Positions 8,850-16,601 of a stretch of 64,000 nt of DNA are shown here, piece by piece. This DNA is from Candidatus Laterigemmans baculatus (GTDB lineage: Bacteria; Planctomycetota; Planctomycetia; Pirellulales; Pirellulaceae), in NCBI RefSeq assembly GCF_010367455.1, contig NZ_WRPR01000016.1, positions 62,001 through 126,000 on the forward strand, given 5' to 3'. The notes beneath the pieces were generated by a model. The model had not been told where the DNA came from, ran no database searches, and was given only the letters and a program-made list of their open reading frames with translations. Every line of letters begins with the position of its first letter. The stretch's first letter is position 1. The translations under genes were made by a program, and so were the position numbers.

Positions 8850-9173
8850 TCAGGAGAAGGAGAGGGTGCAACAGCCGAGGTCGATCGCTCGCCCTTTGCA
8901 GCGGACGAGAAGTGCCGGAGCAAGCGCATAGGAGGCGTACCGGCCTTCACGCTTTCGCGTCACCAGCCGGGCGTCTCGGAGTGCTTTGAGGTGGTGCGAG
9001 AGCAGCGTCGATTCGACCCCGAGCGACTCGTTGATCGCCGAGACGGTCTTTGGTCCCTCGAGCAGCTGCTCGACCACGGCCAACCGCGTCTCGTCGGCCA
9101 GCACCTTCAGGACGCTCGCACAGGAAACGTCCTCGCCGGACTCTTGGCCGAGAATGCTGAAGGAGGGTCTCAT
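8850..9173 (-). CDS. ArsR/SmtB-family metalloregulator-like transcription factor leading the pst genes
   Basis: A 107-residue winged-helix repressor-like protein from the ATG at 9173; a TTG at 9203 would overlap the candidate operator. The core (ASVLKVLADETRLAVVEQLL, then SLGVESTLLSHHLKALRDARLV and REGRYASYAL) is the ArsR helix-turn-helix and wing. The classical ELCVCDL metal site in the recognition region is absent. Cys residues are found instead at the start of the first helix (VSCASVL) and at the C-terminus (VRCKGR, DLGCCTL), which could form an alternative thiol site. It is on the same strand as pstSCAB with 42 bases to pstS, so it may control phosphate uptake in response to arsenic, another thiophilic ion or redox; that is inference. 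Confidence 0.88.
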   Translation of the reverse strand: MRPSFSILGQESGEDVSCASVLKVLADETRLAVVEQLLEGPKTVSAINESLGVESTLLSHHLKALRDARLVTRKREGRYASYALAPALLVRCKGRAIDLGCCTLSFS

Positions 9174-9202
9174 CGTTTCTCGCCCACATGAAGACGGTGT
9201 CA

Positions 9203-9220
9203 ATTGAGCAGTTATTCAAT
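9203..9220. promoter_or_regulatory. Candidate operator upstream of the ArsR-like gene
   Basis: ATTGA (9203-9207) and TCAAT (9216-9220) form a perfect inverted repeat with an eight-base AT-rich spacer, 30 bases upstream of the ATG. ArsR-family operators are often short AT-rich dyads of this kind. It stands out in otherwise GC-rich DNA. A role in autoregulation is inferred. Confidence 0.45.
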
Positions 9221-9252
9221 CATTGGCCAGTCCGCAAGTCAAGCGCGCGGCC

Positions 9253-9277
9253 GGGGGGGACCGCTAGCGGGCTCCCC
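9253..9277. terminator. Possible hairpin after the ion-channel gene
   Basis: The perfect 10-base palindrome CCGCTAGCGG (9261-9270) is flanked by a G-run on the left and a C-run on the right, so the stem can extend imperfectly. It lies about 45 bases after the stop of the leftward channel gene, with no T-run, so it is only a possible terminator. Confidence 0.3.
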
Positions 9278-9320
9278 TCGAGACGGTCCCGCCGGAGCTA
9301 CCGAGCTGCGAGCCCCGGGC

Positions 9321-10499
9321 TTAGACGAAGAAGGAAAGCGCGAGGATGAGAACCAGCAGCATCGGATAGGCGACGCGTGAACCGCGTTCGATTCGCTCCG
9401 CCAGCGGTTTCTTCCCATACCGCACCAGGAGCATATTGACTGCGGTCTGCATTAACCCAGCAAAGACCATCAGCGTGGAGAGCAGGATGAAACGGTCCAT
9501 GCGCGTGATGTAGGAGACGCGCGGCAAGAGCACGGTGGTTGCAAAGAGATACGCGACGAGGGTCAGAAACGCGGTTGTCGATATACCGATGTTCGTATCG
9601 GCCTTTTCGGGATCGATCAGTCGCGGCAGCCAGGAGATGACCACGATCATGCAAAGGGGGATGATGACCTTCAGCACATAGTAGGTGGGTTGCCGACGGA
9701 CCTGAAGCGTTACCTCGTAGCCGGCAACGCCGGGGGGTTCCGCAGCGGGGAAATAGGGTGCCGGGGCGGCCTGCCACGACTCGACCGTGAAATCGGGCAG
9801 CGAGAACCGGCTGGCAATGTTTGACGTTCTTCCTGCTTCGGTCACCAAAGTAAGAATTTTGACGTCCTTCTCGAGCAAACCTGCGGCGACGAGCTGGATC
9901 GACAGCTGCTGGTGGTCGAACGGAAAGTCCCGGAGATCGAGTGGTTGCGAGAAGCGGCCCCAAATCTTCTGGCGGTAGATCACCGTTCCGTCCGGCCGGA
10001 TCTCGACCGATTCCGGATAGGACTGCCAGGCCATCTGCTGACCGATGATCGCCAAGCGTGGATTCCAGACTTCGGTTAGCCCGCGGTGCAGCGGCCCCGG
10101 CCCGGGGTGGCTCAGGACCGGATTCTTCCACCGGGCTTCGAAGTAGACGCTGGCTGCGAAGCTCTGGTCCGCCGAGTCGATCTCATCGATGTCGAGGACG
10201 TAGAGGGCGATGTGTACCTCGGTCGGTTCACCCCAAATCGTCGGCCGAACGAGTTCGGGCGGAGCCTCGCCCTGCGGCACCGTCGGCTCGATCTCCCCAG
10301 TCGCATCGGCATTGATCGGATGCGTTACGGGCCCGGTTGGAGGTTCGTCGACATGTAAAGAGGAGGATGTCGAAGGCCCGCTGTTTGAAGGACCGCTGTT
10401 CGAAGGAAGCCCCATGGAGAGCAACGCGGCGAAAGCGTAGGTCAGCAAACACCGCGACCGCGTTGATTTCGCAGACCGCACAGCCAGCAAGGAGTTCAT
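9321..10499 (-). CDS. Pentameric ligand-gated ion channel (Cys-loop receptor superfamily, prokaryotic type)
   Basis: A 392-residue protein with a signal peptide (about 15-34), a short repetitive linker ([10 protein letters not shown]), an extracellular ligand-binding beta-sandwich (about 85-270) and four transmembrane helices: M1 about 274-296, M2 about 301-324, M3 about 330-355 and M4 377-392. The segment [16 protein letters not shown] matches the Pro-Phe-Asp core of the family's signature loop. There is no Cys pair in the ligand-binding domain, as in bacterial homologues such as GLIC and ELIC. Acidic residues (DPEKAD) sit at the inner end of M2, where acidic residues favour cation conduction; cation selectivity is therefore inferred. 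The ligand is unknown. It starts 53 bases after the V-ATPase A gene on the same strand. Confidence 0.9.
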   Translation of the reverse strand: MNSLLAVRSAKSTRSRCLLTYAFAALLSMGLPSNSGPSNSGPSTSSSLHVDEPPTGPVTHPINADATGEIEPTVPQGEAPPELVRPTIWGEPTEVHIALYVLDIDEIDSADQSFAASVYFEARWKNPVLSHPGPGPLHRGLTEVWNPRLAIIGQQMAWQSYPESVEIRPDGTVIYRQKIWGRFSQPLDLRDFPFDHQQLSIQLVAAGLLEKDVKILTLVTEAGRTSNIASRFSLPDFTVESWQAAPAPYFPAAEPPGVAGYEVTLQVRRQPTYYVLKVIIPLCMIVVISWLPRLIDPEKADTNIGISTTAFLTLVAYLFATTVLLPRVSYITRMDRFILLSTLMVFAGLMQTAVNMLLVRYGKKPLAERIERGSRVAYPMLLVLILALSFFV

Positions 10500-10552
10500 G
10501 GCAAGCTCCCGGTTAATCCGCCTTCAGGGGGCGGCTCCTTTGGTCGCGTGCA

Positions 10553-12367
10553 TCAACCCTTCGCCGAGCGACGCGGAAGCTCACCAGCGATGCCGCTTCG
10601 CTCGAGGGTCTCAATTTGCTCGAGGTGTTTTTGATATTCCTCGGAGCCGAAGGGAGCGTAGTTGAGATTCTTGTACTGGCTTGTCAGCGTCGTGAAAAAG
10701 CTTCTCGCTTCATCCTTGTCTGCAAAACGATAAGGTCGCTCGAGCAAGCGTCTAAGGAGCAAAAATGATTCCTTTTGGCGTTCAATCGAGACGGATACAT
10801 CGACCGGATCAAAGGCGTCCTGTTGGAGATAGACCATGTCGAGGAAGGTCGCCTTTTGCCAGGTGACGAAATCATCTAAGGAAACGCCTTCTTCACCGGT
10901 GACCTGCATCATTTGGTAGATCGCGCTGCCCGACTGGAGCAGTTGCGACATGCGGTGGACCGTCTCGGTCCAGTGCGGATCGAGCCGCTCGTCGAGGCGT
11001 GGTCCGAGTTGCTGCAGGTAGCGGGACCAGGAGATCAGCGGGTCGATGGCCGGATAAAAACGTTTGTAGGCGCGGTCGTAAGACAGACCCAGAAAGCACT
11101 TCACCGCGCTCAGTGTGGCTTGCGTCACCGGTTCCTCGAAGTTGCCCCCGGCCGGAGAGACGGTGCCGACCATCGTCAGGCTGCCGACCGATCCATCGCC
11201 AGTGCGAATCAGCCCGGCGCGTTCATAGACTCCCTTGATGGCCGAGTCGAGGTACGCCGGGTAAGCCTCTTCGCCGGGAATCTCTTCGAGTCGGCCGGAG
11301 GTTTCGCGCATCGCCTGTGCCCACCGCGAGGTCGAGTCGGCGATTAGGAGGACGTCGAGCCCCATTTGCCGGTAGTATTCGCCGAGGGTGATTCCGGTGA
11401 AGATCGACGCCTCCCGGGCGGCTACCGGCATCGACGAGGTGTTGCAGATGATGATCGTGCGGTCGATCAGTTTGCTTCCGGTCCGCGGATCGTCCATGTG
11501 GGAAAACTCGGTGATCGTCTCGAGGACTTCTCCCGCTCGTTCGCCGCACGCCACGACGATGACCACGTCGACCGCGGAGTAGCGTGCGATCAGCCCTTGC
11601 AAGACGGTTTTGCCGGCACCGAACGGGCCGGGGATGCATGCCGTGCCTCCGCGAGCGATGGGGAAGAAGGTGTCGATCAGCCTCAGCGTCGTTACCAGCG
11701 GTTCGTCGGGGAACTGCCGCTCGGCGAGCCTGCGTCGCAGGAGGGCTGCGGGAAGCGGCCGTCGCACCGGCCAGGTTTGGGAGAGCGTCAGGCGATGCTC
11801 GATGCCGTTGCTATCGCGAGCCACCGCGACGGTGTCGCGAACGGTGAACTCTCCGCCTTCGATCCAGGTCACTTCGAGTTCGCGGGGCAGTCCGAACGGC
11901 ACCATGATTTTGTGGCGGATGCGACGTTCCTGGACCGCTCCCAGGACGTCTCCGGCATTCAGCTTGTCTCCGACTTTGCACGCCGCCTGGAAAGTCCACC
12001 GCGGCTCGGTGTCGAGTGCCGGAACGCTGCGGCCGCGCTGCAGGAAAAAGCCGTCCTGCTCGGCTAACTTGTAGAGCGGGTTTTGCAAGCCATCGAAGAC
12101 GGTTCCCAGCAGGCCTGGCCCCAGCGAAACCGACAACATCTGGTGGGTCAAATCGACAGCGTCACCGACTCGCACGCCCTCGGTGTCTTCGAACACTTGC
12201 AGGTCCGCTTCCTGCCCGAACACCCGGAGGATTTCGGCTTTCAGGCGGCGGTCGCCGACGTGGATGTAGGCCACTTCGTTTTTGACGATCGGGCCACCGT
12301 TCGCGGCGATCGAAACAATGTTTCCACTGACCCCGATCACGCTCGCATCAGTTGTCAAAGTGGACAT
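10553..12367 (-). CDS. atpA: V/A-type ATPase catalytic subunit A
   Basis: A 604-residue catalytic subunit from the ATG at 12367; codons upstream of it overlap the previous gene. The N-terminal beta-barrel starts at GVSGNIVSIAANGG, the A-type bulge domain follows, and the P-loop is GPFGAGKTV near 240. Further landmarks are ACGERAGEVLETITEF, MPVAAREASIFTGITLGEYYRQMG and DSTSRWAQAMRE. It hydrolyses or makes ATP in the A3B3 head. It is the last ATPase gene of this cluster, while A usually precedes B. The start overlaps the end of the DUF2764 gene by 20 bases. Confidence 0.97.
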   Translation of the reverse strand: MSTLTTDASVIGVSGNIVSIAANGGPIVKNEVAYIHVGDRRLKAEILRVFGQEADLQVFEDTEGVRVGDAVDLTHQMLSVSLGPGLLGTVFDGLQNPLYKLAEQDGFFLQRGRSVPALDTEPRWTFQAACKVGDKLNAGDVLGAVQERRIRHKIMVPFGLPRELEVTWIEGGEFTVRDTVAVARDSNGIEHRLTLSQTWPVRRPLPAALLRRRLAERQFPDEPLVTTLRLIDTFFPIARGGTACIPGPFGAGKTVLQGLIARYSAVDVVIVVACGERAGEVLETITEFSHMDDPRTGSKLIDRTIIICNTSSMPVAAREASIFTGITLGEYYRQMGLDVLLIADSTSRWAQAMRETSGRLEEIPGEEAYPAYLDSAIKGVYERAGLIRTGDGSVGSLTMVGTVSPAGGNFEEPVTQATLSAVKCFLGLSYDRAYKRFYPAIDPLISWSRYLQQLGPRLDERLDPHWTETVHRMSQLLQSGSAIYQMMQVTGEEGVSLDDFVTWQKATFLDMVYLQQDAFDPVDVSVSIERQKESFLLLRRLLERPYRFADKDEARSFFTTLTSQYKNLNYAPFGSEEYQKHLEQIETLERSGIAGELPRRSAKG

Positions 12368-13016
12368 GATCTTCCAGCAGTGTTTCGAGGAGGGATTCAA
12401 ATCGTTCCCGTCCGGCGATCGCGTTTTGACTGGTCCAGCGATGGACGATCGCCCAGCGGGCCACGTACAGCAGCACGGCTTCGAAGCTAAAGTGACGGTG
12501 GCTCGCCTCGCGGCTCCACCGCGTCCAGCTGATCGCCAGGATCAATTTTTCCAACTCGCGGGCCGCGCCCACGGCCAACAGTCGATCGGCTTCGGCAATC
12601 CACGGAAAACGTGTCTCGAGGCCGAACAGAGGCTGGTTCCAGCGTCGCCGGATCGGTTCGGCGAGTCGCCCCACGCCGGGCGGAGCTCCGCCCCCTTGCC
12701 GCCGCCGGCGGAGTGCGCTCAGGATCGTACGGCGGTCCATGTGGTCGTCGATGAATTCCCGCAGCAGCGGGTGACGGATTGTGTCTATCAGTGCTTGGTA
12801 ATTGGTGATCACATCCTGGTCGGACTGCTCCAAGGGTTGGCGGTCCCAGGCCAGAAAGTCCAGTAACCGGTTGAGGACCATTGCATCGTCGGGACTCAGC
12901 ATCTGGAGTCGCTGTTCGAGTCGAGACCGGGTGATAGGGCACCGCTCGACGTCGAACCGCGGTGGCAGCGCCGGGAGGCTGCTGAGAAGGGTGTAGTAGG
13001 CGGGGCGGGCCAACAT
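12348..13016 (-). CDS. DUF2764-family V-ATPase-associated protein (subunit C-like)
   Basis: A 222-residue protein that begins YYTLLSSLPALPPRF, the usual N-terminus of DUF2764 proteins, which replace a recognisable subunit C in V-ATPase operons of Chlamydiae and Bacteroidetes. The rest is helical and includes a pair of Arg-rich segments, so a role as the central-stalk adaptor linking the rotor to the c ring is inferred from operon position. It is 10 bases after subunit E and overlaps subunit A. There are no signal peptide or membrane helices. Confidence 0.8.
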   Translation of the reverse strand: MLARPAYYTLLSSLPALPPRFDVERCPITRSRLEQRLQMLSPDDAMVLNRLLDFLAWDRQPLEQSDQDVITNYQALIDTIRHPLLREFIDDHMDRRTILSALRRRRQGGGAPPGVGRLAEPIRRRWNQPLFGLETRFPWIAEADRLLAVGAARELEKLILAISWTRWSREASHRHFSFEAVLLYVARWAIVHRWTSQNAIAGRERFESLLETLLEDHVHFDN

Positions 13017-13026
13017 TGCGACGACC

Positions 13027-13719
13027 TCACACCTGTGGACGTTCCATGAGTGCGCGAAAGCGGGGTGCCAGGTATTCGATCAGCAGATTGGAGACGGCTT
13101 CGTCGGTGAGATCGATTTCTACATCCTCGCCTTGAAGTTGGACGCGGATGCCGGGTTGCTGGTCGTCGGCGGGAATAAAGGTCAGCCCTTCGCGGAGCAC
13201 TTCGGAGGCGAGTTCAAGAACGAAGCGGCTGAGGGAATTTTCGGAAAGATCTTGCGGGTTCTGCTTCAGCTCTTCGTAGGTCATCAGATTGGCGGGCAAC
13301 AGGACTGTCATCGGACTCTCGTCCTGCGGGACTGAGCGATGAGCAATTTCTAAGATCAACCGCTGGAGGAAGGAGCGGTCTTGCATGGTGTGCGAGACGA
13401 GACGCCGCACCTTGCTGACGAAATCCGCCCGCAGAGCCTCCTGGAGTGCCAGCACGGCGTCGCGCGCTGCCAGCCGTAACGCCTCCTCGGTCTGGCTTCG
13501 CAGCCGATCCGCTTCGACGCGAGCCGTCGAACGAATTTGCTCGGCTTCCCGCTTGGCCTCGTCGAGGATCCGGACGGCTTCCTCCCGTGCGGCGGCCACC
13601 AGCGTCTCCGCTTCGCCGCGTCCCTGAGCGACTCCCTCGCTACGGATGCGGTCGATGAGTTCCTGCACGCCGGAGGTCCGTTCCTTGCCGTCCCGCTGCT
13701 CGGCTTCTGCGATAGCCAT
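13027..13719 (-). CDS. atpE: V/A-type ATPase subunit E (peripheral stalk)
   Basis: A 230-residue protein from the ATG at 13719; a TTG three codons upstream is also in frame. It has a long Ala/Glu/Arg-rich coiled coil (about 30-95; EAETLVAAAREEAVRILDEA) and a globular C-terminal half, the layout of subunit E. It should connect the A3B3 head to subunit I. No separate G/H partner gene is seen in the cluster. It sits 18 bases after subunit K. Confidence 0.88.
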   Translation of the reverse strand: MAIAEAEQRDGKERTSGVQELIDRIRSEGVAQGRGEAETLVAAAREEAVRILDEAKREAEQIRSTARVEADRLRSQTEEALRLAARDAVLALQEALRADFVSKVRRLVSHTMQDRSFLQRLILEIAHRSVPQDESPMTVLLPANLMTYEELKQNPQDLSENSLSRFVLELASEVLREGLTFIPADDQQPGIRVQLQGEDVEIDLTDEAVSNLLIEYLAPRFRALMERPQV

Positions 13720-13737
13720 AGTATTCAAGCCTTTCTT

Positions 13738-14187
13738 TTAACCCGGAGGGATTCCGCCGCTGACGACCAGGGCGAACACGAAGGCGAACACGGCAAAGCC
13801 TTCGACAATGGCTGCCGGGGCCACCGAAAGACCGAAGACTTCGGGTTTGCTTTTGCTCGTGTTGATCGCCGAAGCGCAGCAGGCGCCTTGGTAGATCGCG
13901 CAAATCATCAGCGCCAGTCCCGTGAGCATTCCGATCGAGAACAAGCCCGGAGCCGTGGCTTCGGTGACCTCGCGGTTCAGCGCAAACATGACGACGATGC
14001 CATAGATGATCTGGGACGATGGCAGCGCGGAGAGTCCGACGTACCGTCCGTAACCTCCTTCGATGTCCAGCATCGCTCCACATGCGGCCTGACCGGCACG
14101 CGCGCATCCGATGACGCTGCCGATCGCACTCAAGGCCAACGGACCAAAGATGCCAAGCCAACCCAAGGCGATGATGTAGCTGTCCAT
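13738..14187 (-). CDS. atpK: V/A-type ATPase proteolipid subunit K (c ring) with a Na+-type site
   Basis: A 149-residue membrane protein made of two hairpins, so four transmembrane helices. The second hairpin carries the ion-binding Glu129 in AAIVEGFAVF. The first has L55-P-S-S58-Q59-I-I-Y62, and the third helix has Q100 in IYQGACC. These match Leu61, Thr64, Gln65, Tyr68, Gln110 and Glu139 that bind Na+ in the Enterococcus hirae K subunit, with Ser for Thr. Na+ coupling is therefore a strong inference. There is only one carboxylate per four helices, so few charges move per turn, as in ATP-driven pumps. Its ATG overlaps the stop of subunit I by one base. Confidence 0.95.
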   Translation of the reverse strand: MDSYIIALGWLGIFGPLALSAIGSVIGCARAGQAACGAMLDIEGGYGRYVGLSALPSSQIIYGIVVMFALNREVTEATAPGLFSIGMLTGLALMICAIYQGACCASAINTSKSKPEVFGLSVAPAAIVEGFAVFAFVFALVVSGGIPPG

Positions 14188-15986
14188 TAAGTGACGACCT
14201 TTTTATGGTAGGAGCGAAACGGCGTCCCCTCTTCGGTAAGGCTCCAGTTAAAAAATTCGATGCAATTCAGCCGCAGGCCGTGCACCACGCCTCCCACGAG
14301 CCCCAGGACCAGATTGATGCCGTGGCCGGCGATCAAGACCACCACCGCGAGCAGAACGCCGAGGCCGCGAAACTCGCGGACATCCGCAGCCAACTGGTTG
14401 AACGTGACGGCGAGTTGGGCACTGGCGAGCCCCAGCGCGAAGAGCCTCAGGTAGCTCAACACGTCGCCAAACAACTTGGTGACGCCGGTGAGCGCGGTGA
14501 CACCGTCGAACAGCCGGCCGGCCCAGGCCCGAGGCTCGGACCAGACGAGCGGCCGATCGCTGCTGAACAGCAAGACCATCAGCAGCCCGATCACGACCAC
14601 GCCGGTCCCGACCGCGGCGATTTGGGGGGCGGCCGGAATCTCGAGAAGACGGGTGGCGATCAGCAGGGCGCCGAACATGACCGCGATCCAGCCGACCGAA
14701 CCGAGCGCAACGGCGCGGTGCCGCGCGTGCCAAGCGCGAATCAGGTTCGCCAGCGTGAGATGGGCCACACCGATCAGGATCGAGAGTGCCATCATCTGGC
14801 CGCGCTCCTCGAAGTCGAGCACGCGAAAGCGACCGAGCAATGAATCGGGGCGTGGTGCGAGGCCAAAGTAGCTGCCGAGGAGGATCCCAAAGACGATCGT
14901 CACCGTCACGATCGCCAGCAGCAGATAGCGAAACTGGGCTCCCCGCGGAGTCGCCCCCAGCCGTCGCCACGCCAGCAGCAGCGCCAGTCCCAGCAGCAGC
15001 CCATAGCCGGCATCGGCCAGGATCATGCCAAAGAAGAGGCTGAACGAATAAAACATAACCGGCGTCGGGTCCCACGCACGGTACGCCGGCGTGATATAGA
15101 ACGTGACCGCCCCTTCGGCACCCGCTACACCGTCTCGGTTTTTCAGCAACGTGGGTGGTTGATCGCTCTCGGCGGGGGCTGTGAAGCAGACGGCCAGGCC
15201 GTTCCGCTCGGCCATCGCTTCGATTTCGGACCGGGCATCTCGGGGAGCCCACCCCCGAATCGCGAACACATCGGTTTCGCGAAGAGCCATCTTTTCAGCC
15301 CACGACTGTGCGGCTCGATCGTCCGTTTCGTCGAGATTGCGCTGCAGCAAATCGATCCAGCGCGTCAATTTCACCCGCTGCCAGTGGAGTTCTTCGAGCA
15401 GTTCGTCGAGTTCATCGCGGCGGGCGAGGAGCTCCGACAGCGGTCGCCGATCGAGTTCGACTCGCTCCCCCGGAAAGCCTTCCGGCGGCTCGGGAGCGAC
15501 GGCCACCACGTACAGCGAAGTGGGATCTTCGGCCGCGATCGTCAACGGCACCTGGATGCCGGCGAGTTTGGGGGATTCACGCCGCGGCACACCATAGAAC
15601 CAAAGCCGAGCATTTCCCAGTTCCTCCGCCGGCGGCACGCGGAACTCGCCCCACGGCGTCAGCTGTGCGATCGCTTTGTGCACGGCGTCGCGCTCGTCGC
15701 TGAGTGCTTGCTGGCGACGCTGATTCTCGAGCGTCTCGGCGATCACCCTCGCAGCGTCAAATTCGCCCGTCCGCTTTGCCGCGCGCCGCTGCGTCGGGCA
15801 AGCCCGCAGGAACTTGAGCGCTTCCCGCGCTTCCGGTGAGACAAGCCCCTCGACCGGTGGATGGACCTCCGAGGGGTTCAGGTTCACCAGATGCATGCAG
15901 CCGAGACGCTGCAACGCCTCGAGCACCGCTTCGCACTGCGGGGCGGCACCATACAGCGTTACTTTATCAAGTGCCACGATCGACAT
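14187..15986 (-). CDS. atpI: V/A-type ATPase membrane subunit I
   Basis: A 599-residue subunit with a cytoplasmic N-terminal half (about 1-290, helical, starting MSIVALDKVTLYGAAPQCEA) and a C-terminal membrane half of about seven or eight helices from MFYSFSLFFGMILADAGYG onward. The segment DVLSYLRLFALGLASAQLA contains the conserved Arg of helix 7 that faces the c ring. It forms the ion half-channels. It is separated from subunit D by 21 bases that include a 15-base tandem duplication, and it overlaps subunit K. Confidence 0.96.
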   Translation of the reverse strand: MSIVALDKVTLYGAAPQCEAVLEALQRLGCMHLVNLNPSEVHPPVEGLVSPEAREALKFLRACPTQRRAAKRTGEFDAARVIAETLENQRRQQALSDERDAVHKAIAQLTPWGEFRVPPAEELGNARLWFYGVPRRESPKLAGIQVPLTIAAEDPTSLYVVAVAPEPPEGFPGERVELDRRPLSELLARRDELDELLEELHWQRVKLTRWIDLLQRNLDETDDRAAQSWAEKMALRETDVFAIRGWAPRDARSEIEAMAERNGLAVCFTAPAESDQPPTLLKNRDGVAGAEGAVTFYITPAYRAWDPTPVMFYSFSLFFGMILADAGYGLLLGLALLLAWRRLGATPRGAQFRYLLLAIVTVTIVFGILLGSYFGLAPRPDSLLGRFRVLDFEERGQMMALSILIGVAHLTLANLIRAWHARHRAVALGSVGWIAVMFGALLIATRLLEIPAAPQIAAVGTGVVVIGLLMVLLFSSDRPLVWSEPRAWAGRLFDGVTALTGVTKLFGDVLSYLRLFALGLASAQLAVTFNQLAADVREFRGLGVLLAVVVLIAGHGINLVLGLVGGVVHGLRLNCIEFFNWSLTEEGTPFRSYHKKVVT

Positions 15987-15987
15987 G

Positions 15988-16017
15988 ATGTTCTACGTCT
16001 TCATGTTCTACGTCTTC
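15988..16017. repeat. Tandem 15-base duplication between subunits D and I
   Basis: Two perfect back-to-back copies of ATGTTCTACGTCTTC (15988-16002 and 16003-16017) span the last codons and the stop of subunit D and reach up to the start of subunit I. The duplication sets the D-I spacing and places an AAGACG stretch upstream of the ATG at 15986. Confidence 0.9.
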
Positions 16018-16601
16018 GACTTGGCGATCTTCGACCGCACGACCGCCGACCGCTCTTGATCGGCTAAGAAAATCTGAATCCGTTGGATGCTTTTCTGGGC
16101 CTGAGGGATGAGCACTTTTTCGAACAGGTTGACGCGCTGCGTCACGCGGCGGCTGGCAGCATCCAGGAGTTGCACGCGCCGTTGCTCCACCGCTTGCCGA
16201 ATTCGCAGTCCGGCCATTTGCCGCAGGCCCTCGATCAAGGGGTCGACCCAAAACGGAGTCCCCAACGTCGAGTACGGAGCCACCTCAAAATTCACTTCCC
16301 GGGCCACCGGGAGCGTGACACCCGCGAGGTTCTCTTGTTCCACGCGGACCGATTTCACTCGCACCAACCGCGACAGTTCTCGGGTCGCGAGGGTGGCGCC
16401 TCCCAGGAGCGGATAGACCGCAGCGGCCCGCAACTCCTCCTGCCGCATCTCCTCATTCAACGCCTCCAGCCGCCGCCGCGCTTCCTTGAGGGCCGCGAGC
16501 AATTGCTGGCGTTTGAGGTCGAGCGAGGGGAGGTACTTGCGAAACAGTCCCAGCTGATCGCGCTGTTGTTTGAGCGAACTTTTATTGAGCGCGAGTGCCA
16601 T
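16008..16601 (-). CDS. atpD: V/A-type ATPase subunit D (central rotor shaft)
   Basis: A 197-residue protein with long N- and C-terminal helices that form a coiled coil, the pattern of the rotor subunit D (LNKSSLKQQRDQLGLFRKYL at the start, ASRRVTQRVNLFEKVLIPQA near the end). It turns inside the A3B3 head. The ATG shares one base with the TGA of subunit B. The final codons are altered by a 15-base duplication that runs into the intergenic gap. No subunit F gene, its usual partner, is present nearby. Confidence 0.93.
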   Translation of the reverse strand: MALALNKSSLKQQRDQLGLFRKYLPSLDLKRQQLLAALKEARRRLEALNEEMRQEELRAAAVYPLLGGATLATRELSRLVRVKSVRVEQENLAGVTLPVAREVNFEVAPYSTLGTPFWVDPLIEGLRQMAGLRIRQAVEQRRVQLLDAASRRVTQRVNLFEKVLIPQAQKSIQRIQIFLADQERSAVVRSKIAKSKT

